DNA of 64,000 nucleotides from Shinella lacus (GTDB lineage: Bacteria; Pseudomonadota; Alphaproteobacteria; Rhizobiales; Rhizobiaceae): the NCBI RefSeq assembly GCF_010994755.1, contig NZ_WHSB02000013.1:1-64000 (forward strand), written 5' to 3'. Shown one piece after another: positions 60,222 to 64,000 of this stretch (the stretch's first letter is position 1; each line of letters opens with the position of its first letter). The position numbers and the translations under genes were made by a program. The notes under the pieces were generated by a model that ran no database searches, had not been told where the DNA came from, and saw nothing but the letters and a program-made list of their open reading frames with translations.

Positions 60222-61037
60222 ATGTCGCTGGCCATGTCCGCGCTGAGGCGCTCTCATACTTTGTTGTTGCACGTCGCCCAAGCCGGCGAACATGCCACGC
60301 TTGGCAGCATCGCCAGCGATCTGGAGATGCCGCAATCGACGGTGCACCGCGTGCTGTCGCAACTGGTCGAGGAAGGGCTTGTGGTGGTTGGCCCGGCCGG
60401 GCACTACCGCCTCGGCTGGAAGGCGCTGCAACTGGCGCGTCGCATCTGGAATGCGGCATCGGAGGAGGAACTGGCGCTGCCGCTTATGCGGGAGCTGTCG
60501 GAGACGACGGGGGAGACCGTCACTCTCAACAAGTACATTCCGAGCGAAGGCTTCTGTGTCTGCGTTGCGGTCGCGGAAACCTCGCACTCGCTCTCGTATG
60601 CGCTCAATGTCGGTGATACCCGACATCTCAATATGGGGGCCGGCGGCAAATCGATTCTGGCAGGGATGGGCGACGCGGACGCCGATGCGGTCATTGCGCG
60701 CCACGGACTTCCTTCAGCCACGAAGGAAACGGTCACCGATCTTGAAAGGCTCAACTCCGACATAGCGTTGATCCGAAGCCGTGGCTATGCGGTGTCGAGT
60801 GGAGAAAGCGTGGAGGGAGCGATCGGCTATGCCGTTCCGATTTTCTACCGCGGCGAGATGGTCTTCGGTTCCATGGCTGTCACTGCTCCGCAGATTCGCT
60901 TTCGCGCGGAATGGGAGAAGGACTGGCTCGCGGCACTTGTCGACAAGGCGCGTACGCTTTCCGAGTTGCTGGGCGCGTCACAACGCAAAATCACGACCTT
61001 CTATCCGTCATATCAAAAGGAAGCGGCTAACATATGA
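60222..61037 (+). CDS. IclR-family transcriptional regulator
   Basis: A 271-residue regulator: N-terminal winged helix (ATLGSIASDLEMPQSTVHRV) and a C-terminal GAF-like effector domain (LNMGAGGKSILAGM, YAVSSGESVEGAIGYAVPIF). It begins 1 bp after the CoxG-like gene and its stop overlaps the FAD-subunit start. Three matching palindromes around it are its probable binding sites. Confidence 0.93.
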   Translation: MSLAMSALRRSHTLLLHVAQAGEHATLGSIASDLEMPQSTVHRVLSQLVEEGLVVVGPAGHYRLGWKALQLARRIWNAASEEELALPLMRELSETTGETVTLNKYIPSEGFCVCVAVAETSHSLSYALNVGDTRHLNMGAGGKSILAGMGDADADAVIARHGLPSATKETVTDLERLNSDIALIRSRGYAVSSGESVEGAIGYAVPIFYRGEMVFGSMAVTAPQIRFRAEWEKDWLAALVDKARTLSELLGASQRKITTFYPSYQKEAANI

Positions 61038-61909
61038 AGCCCTCGCCCTTCACCTATCACGCGCCCACAACGACGGCCGAACTGACCGAACTGCTTGGAA
61101 CGCTCGACGACGTCCGCATCATTGCAGGCGGTCAGTCTCTAATGCCGATGATGAATTTCCGCTTCGTACAGCCCGGCCATCTCATCGATCTCAACACCGT
61201 TGGCGGCCTTGCCTATGTCGATGTCCAGAGGGACTTCATCGAAATCGGTGCGTCCACGCGCCAGAGGTTCCTGCAGCGTTCTCAGGATATCGCCAAGCAC
61301 ATGCCGATCGTTGGCGAAGCCCTTTCGCATGTGGGACACCGCCAGACACGAGCCCGCGGCACGATTGGCGGCTCTCTCTGTCATTTTGATCCGTCCGCCG
61401 AACTGGTAAACATGGCCGCGCTGCATGATGCAGTGCTGACGCTGACGAGCGTGGACGGTGACCGGAGTATCAGCTTCGGTGAATTCGGCTTGGGCTTCCT
61501 AACGACATCCGTACAACCCAATGAATTCTTGCGATCGGTCCGTCTTGCCCGCTGGCCGGAAGGTCATGGCTATGGCTTCGAGGAATTCGCGATGCGCCAT
61601 GGCGACTTTGCGATCTGTGCCGTGTCCTGCTTGATGACGCTGGACGATCGGGGCGCGATCGACCGGCTGGCAGTCGCGGTTTCGGGCGTCAGCGAAACTC
61701 CTGTTCGCCTCACCGAGATGGAAGGCCGCTTGCGGGGCACAATGCCTGATGCCGGAACAGCCACCGATCTTGCCGCTGCTGCTGGCGATATCGAGGCCAT
61801 GAGTGACGCCTATATCACCTCCGACTACCGGAGCCATCTGGCGCGCGTCATCACGCGCCGCGCCTTCACCAAGGCCACCGAGCGCGCCGATCAGAGAGTT
61901 CGAGCATGA
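61034..61909 (+). CDS. Molybdenum hydroxylase FAD-binding subunit (CoxM/XdhB-like)
   Basis: A 291-residue FAD subunit. VRIIAGGQSLMPMMNFRFVQ is the first FAD motif and ARGTIGGSLCHFDPSAEL the second. A C-terminal CO-dehydrogenase-flavoprotein-like domain follows. It hands electrons from the molybdenum centre, via the iron-sulfur subunit, to an acceptor. It overlaps genes on both sides by 4 bp (ATGA). Confidence 0.94.
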   Translation: MKPSPFTYHAPTTTAELTELLGTLDDVRIIAGGQSLMPMMNFRFVQPGHLIDLNTVGGLAYVDVQRDFIEIGASTRQRFLQRSQDIAKHMPIVGEALSHVGHRQTRARGTIGGSLCHFDPSAELVNMAALHDAVLTLTSVDGDRSISFGEFGLGFLTTSVQPNEFLRSVRLARWPEGHGYGFEEFAMRHGDFAICAVSCLMTLDDRGAIDRLAVAVSGVSETPVRLTEMEGRLRGTMPDAGTATDLAAAAGDIEAMSDAYITSDYRSHLARVITRRAFTKATERADQRVRA

Positions 61910-62388
61910 AAGACCTGCGTACCATTTCCGTGACCGTGAACGGAACGCCCTATTCGCGCGAAGTCGAAACCCGGCGCACGCTCGCCGACTTTCTGCGCCT
62001 CGATCTCAAGCTGACCGGCACGCATCTGGGCTGTGAGCATGGTGCCTGCGGTGCATGCACGGTTCGTGTCGAAGGTGAGGCGGTCCGCTCCTGCCTGATG
62101 CTGGCTGTGCAGACCAACGGCAAGTCGGTCGCGACCGTCGAGGGCCTCGCCAAGGACGGTAAGCTGACGCCGATGCAGAACCAATTCTGGGAAAAACATG
62201 GGCTGCAATGCGGCTTCTGTACCCCCGGCATCCTGATGACCATGACGGAGTTTCTCGAAGAGAACCCCGATCCGACGGAATCCGAGGTTCGCGATGCGCT
62301 CTCGGGCAACATCTGCCGATGCACCGGCTATCAGGCGATCGTTGACGCGGTACTCGCGACGGCGGCTCAGGCGCGGGGAGAACAGTGA
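61906..62388 (+). CDS. Molybdenum hydroxylase [2Fe-2S] subunit (CoxS-like)
   Basis: A 160-residue protein with two [2Fe-2S] clusters. The N-terminal plant-type cluster ligands are in GCEHGACGACTV plus SCLM; the C-terminal cluster uses CGFCTPG and ICRCTGY. Length and motif order are standard. Its TGA overlaps the start of the large subunit. Confidence 0.95.
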   Translation: MKDLRTISVTVNGTPYSREVETRRTLADFLRLDLKLTGTHLGCEHGACGACTVRVEGEAVRSCLMLAVQTNGKSVATVEGLAKDGKLTPMQNQFWEKHGLQCGFCTPGILMTMTEFLEENPDPTESEVRDALSGNICRCTGYQAIVDAVLATAAQARGEQ

Positions 62389-64000
62389 TGCAGATGCGCT
62401 CATTCGGACAGAGCATCAAGCGTAAGGAAGACCCGGCGTTTCTGACCGGCAAGGGGCGGTATGTCGATGACATCGAGTTGCCCAACATGGCGCATGCGGC
62501 TTTCGTGCGAAGCCCCCTCGCGCACGCGAAAATCAAGTCGATCGACGCGAGTGCTGCACGTGCAATGGACGGCGTCATTGCTGTCATCACGTACCACGAA
62601 CTGCCCGAAACATTGCGGCAGCGCCGCCTGCCGCTGGTCGTGCCGGTAGAATCACTCACCAATCCGCGGCTTCCGTACACTTTGGCACGTGATGAAGTCT
62701 GTTATGTCGGCGAGGCCATTGCCATTGTCGTTGCGGAAAACCGCTACATCGCGGAGGACGCGGTTGCGCAGGTGATGGTCGACCTCGAACCTCTCGGCGT
62801 GGTCGCCGACTGCCGGGCTGGGCTTCTGGAAGGAGCGCCCCGATCGCATCTTGGTGCAGACTCCAATATTGCGGCGACGATGCCGTCGGTGACGGGGGAC
62901 ATAGACGCTGCCTTCTCCAACGCTCGCCATGTGTTCAAGGAGTCGATCTTCCAGCACCGCGGTGGCGCCTTCTTCATGGAATGCCGCGGTGCAATCGCCC
63001 ACTACGATCAGTTCAGCGAAAACCTGCTCGTCTATGTTTCATCGCAGGGCGTGCATCGCATCAAGCGGTCCTTCCACGAACTTTTCGATATTCAGGATTC
63101 CAAGCTGCGCATCGTAACGCCGGATGTCGGCGGCGGCTTCGGCCCGAAGGGTTCGTACTACGTGGAATATGGTGCCGTCGCTGCGGCCTCGATGGCAACC
63201 GGACGTCCGGTCAAATGGATCGAGGATCGCCGCGAGAATTTCGTCGCTACCCACCAGGAGCGTGACCAGTACTGGGACGTGGAGATCGCCGTCGACGAGA
63301 ACGCCAAGATTCTCGGTGTCCGTGGCACGCTCACCCATGACAACGGCGCCTACACGCCGTGGGGAATCGTGCTGCCGTGGATTTCGGTCGCAACCGTGCC
63401 CGGTCCCTACGTAATTCCCGCTTATGACATGACCCTCATTTCGGTGATCACCAACAAGGTGCCGACCACGCCGGTGCGGGGCGCGGGCCGGCCACAGGCT
63501 GTTTTCGTCATGGAGCGGCTTCTGGAGCGTGTCGCCAAGGAGCTTGGCCTCGATCCGGCCGAAGTGCGCCGACGCAACTTCATCAAACCGGAACAGATGC
63601 CCTACGATGTCGGGGTCATTTTTCGCGATGGTCGTCCAGTCGTCTATGATAGCGGGGACTATCCGAAATGCCAGGAGGTGGCGCTTGAGGCCATCAACTA
63701 CGAAGCCTTCGCGGAACGGCAGAAAGCGGCGCTCTCGGAAGGTCGGTATATCGGCATCGGTATCGGCAATGCCGTCGAGGCGACAGGCCTTGGACCCTAT
63801 GAGGGTGTAACAGTGCGCATTGGCACCAATGGCAATATCACTGCCTATACCGGTGCCACACCGCAAGGTCAGGCGCACAAGACGACGCTGGCACAGATTG
63901 TCGCCGACCATTTCGGCGTCTCGATCGATGCAGTGACGGTTGAGACGGGTGATACGTCGAACATCTCGTTTGGCATCGGCACTTTCGCGTCGCGCACGGC
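62388..64000 (+). CDS. Molybdenum hydroxylase large (molybdopterin) subunit, 5' part (partial)
   Basis: About 537 residues before the window ends. IKRKEDPAFLTGKGRYVDDI opens the family's hammerhead domain. TPDVGGGFGPKGSYYVEYGA is the first molybdopterin-binding segment, and PTTPVRGAGRPQAVFVMERL lies where CO dehydrogenases have the active-site AYRCSFR loop. That loop is missing, so it is not a form I CO dehydrogenase. The catalytic Glu near the C-terminus is off the window. Met at 62388 overlaps the previous stop; Met at 62394 is also possible. The substrate is probably an aromatic or heteroaromatic ring or its CoA ester. Confidence 0.93.
   Translation, partial: MQMRSFGQSIKRKEDPAFLTGKGRYVDDIELPNMAHAAFVRSPLAHAKIKSIDASAARAMDGVIAVITYHELPETLRQRRLPLVVPVESLTNPRLPYTLARDEVCYVGEAIAIVVAENRYIAEDAVAQVMVDLEPLGVVADCRAGLLEGAPRSHLGADSNIAATMPSVTGDIDAAFSNARHVFKESIFQHRGGAFFMECRGAIAHYDQFSENLLVYVSSQGVHRIKRSFHELFDIQDSKLRIVTPDVGGGFGPKGSYYVEYGAVAAASMATGRPVKWIEDRRENFVATHQERDQYWDVEIAVDENAKILGVRGTLTHDNGAYTPWGIVLPWISVATVPGPYVIPAYDMTLISVITNKVPTTPVRGAGRPQAVFVMERLLERVAKELGLDPAEVRRRNFIKPEQMPYDVGVIFRDGRPVVYDSGDYPKCQEVALEAINYEAFAERQKAALSEGRYIGIGIGNAVEATGLGPYEGVTVRIGTNGNITAYTGATPQGQAHKTTLAQIVADHFGVSIDAVTVETGDTSNISFGIGTFASRT

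Noticed and set aside
62388-64000. Form I carbon monoxide dehydrogenase (CoxL)
   Set aside because: The CoxG-CoxM-CoxS-like neighbours suggest it, but the large subunit has PVRGAGRPQ where CoxL carries the AYRCSFR active-site loop.
1-64000. CRISPR arrays, tRNA/rRNA genes, transposases, integrases, phage genes
   Set aside because: No regular spaced repeats, no cloverleaf or rRNA-like stretch and no transposase, integrase or capsid motifs were seen on either strand.

Overview
The window looks like part of a large replicon (chromosome, chromid or megaplasmid) of a Rhizobiaceae-type alphaproteobacterium. The reasons are high GC content, a GlnII-type glutamine synthetase behind a sigma-54 promoter, many TRAP, TTT and ABC solute transporters, and catabolic operons that each carry their own regulator. 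No rRNA, tRNA, CRISPR array, phage module or insertion sequence was recognised. Two decayed scraps of transport genes (a dipeptide ABC ATPase tail and a TonB-dependent receptor tail) and one gene interrupted by an in-frame amber codon show local gene decay.

Layout. 1-332: 3' end of etfA. 418-4217: divergent MmgE/PrpD plus enolase-superfamily operon and a TctC-like binding protein, sharing a promoter region with two inverted repeats. 4993-11078: sugar-acid-like operon (SAF-domain oxidoreductase, ABM monooxygenase, 3-hydroxyisobutyrate-dehydrogenase-like enzyme, TRAP transporter, gluconokinase-like kinase), followed by a convergent LysR gene. 12124-14447: housekeeping patch with a DegP protease. 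15010-26881: a GntR-controlled imino-acid island containing a dimethylformamidase-like hydrolase, a DpkA-like reductase, a GNAT protein, a sarcosine/pipecolate-oxidase-like flavoenzyme, trans-3-hydroxy-L-proline dehydratase, an ornithine-cyclodeaminase-like reductase, a polar amino acid ABC transporter and a broken second proline-racemase-family gene. The same palindrome, ATCGTATACGAT or a close variant, lies before three of its transcription units. 27093-28133: glnII.

28593-48943: a large LacI-controlled region of unknown substrate. It holds a sugar ABC transporter, a TRAP transporter, two CaiB/BaiF CoA-transferases, a two-subunit CoA-transferase, two HTD2-like MaoC hydratases, a TPP enzyme, a DhaK/DhaL kinase pair, an AroE-like dehydrogenase, a Gfo/Idh/MocA oxidoreductase and an SDR. 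Near-identical AAACGTTT-type operators sit at its divergent promoters. 49119-55813: a quinate/shikimate catabolic operon (TRAP transporter, shikimate dehydrogenase, QuiC-type dehydroshikimate dehydratase) with a divergent TetR regulator. 56152-64000: a UbiX-like flavin prenyltransferase, a CMD-family protein and a TctA-TctB fusion on the minus strand, facing a CoxG-like protein, an IclR regulator and a three-subunit molybdenum hydroxylase on the plus strand. Three copies of one palindrome mark this last regulon.

How the parts fit: each block pairs uptake with ring or chain hydroxylation, dehydration, redox or CoA chemistry, as expected of a soil or rhizosphere scavenger of plant-derived sugar acids, imino acids, cyclitol acids and (hetero)aromatics. 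Across several blocks the solute-binding-protein gene is followed by a strong RNA hairpin before the next gene, suggesting a shared way of raising binding-protein output. Substrates for most blocks are inferred from families only.
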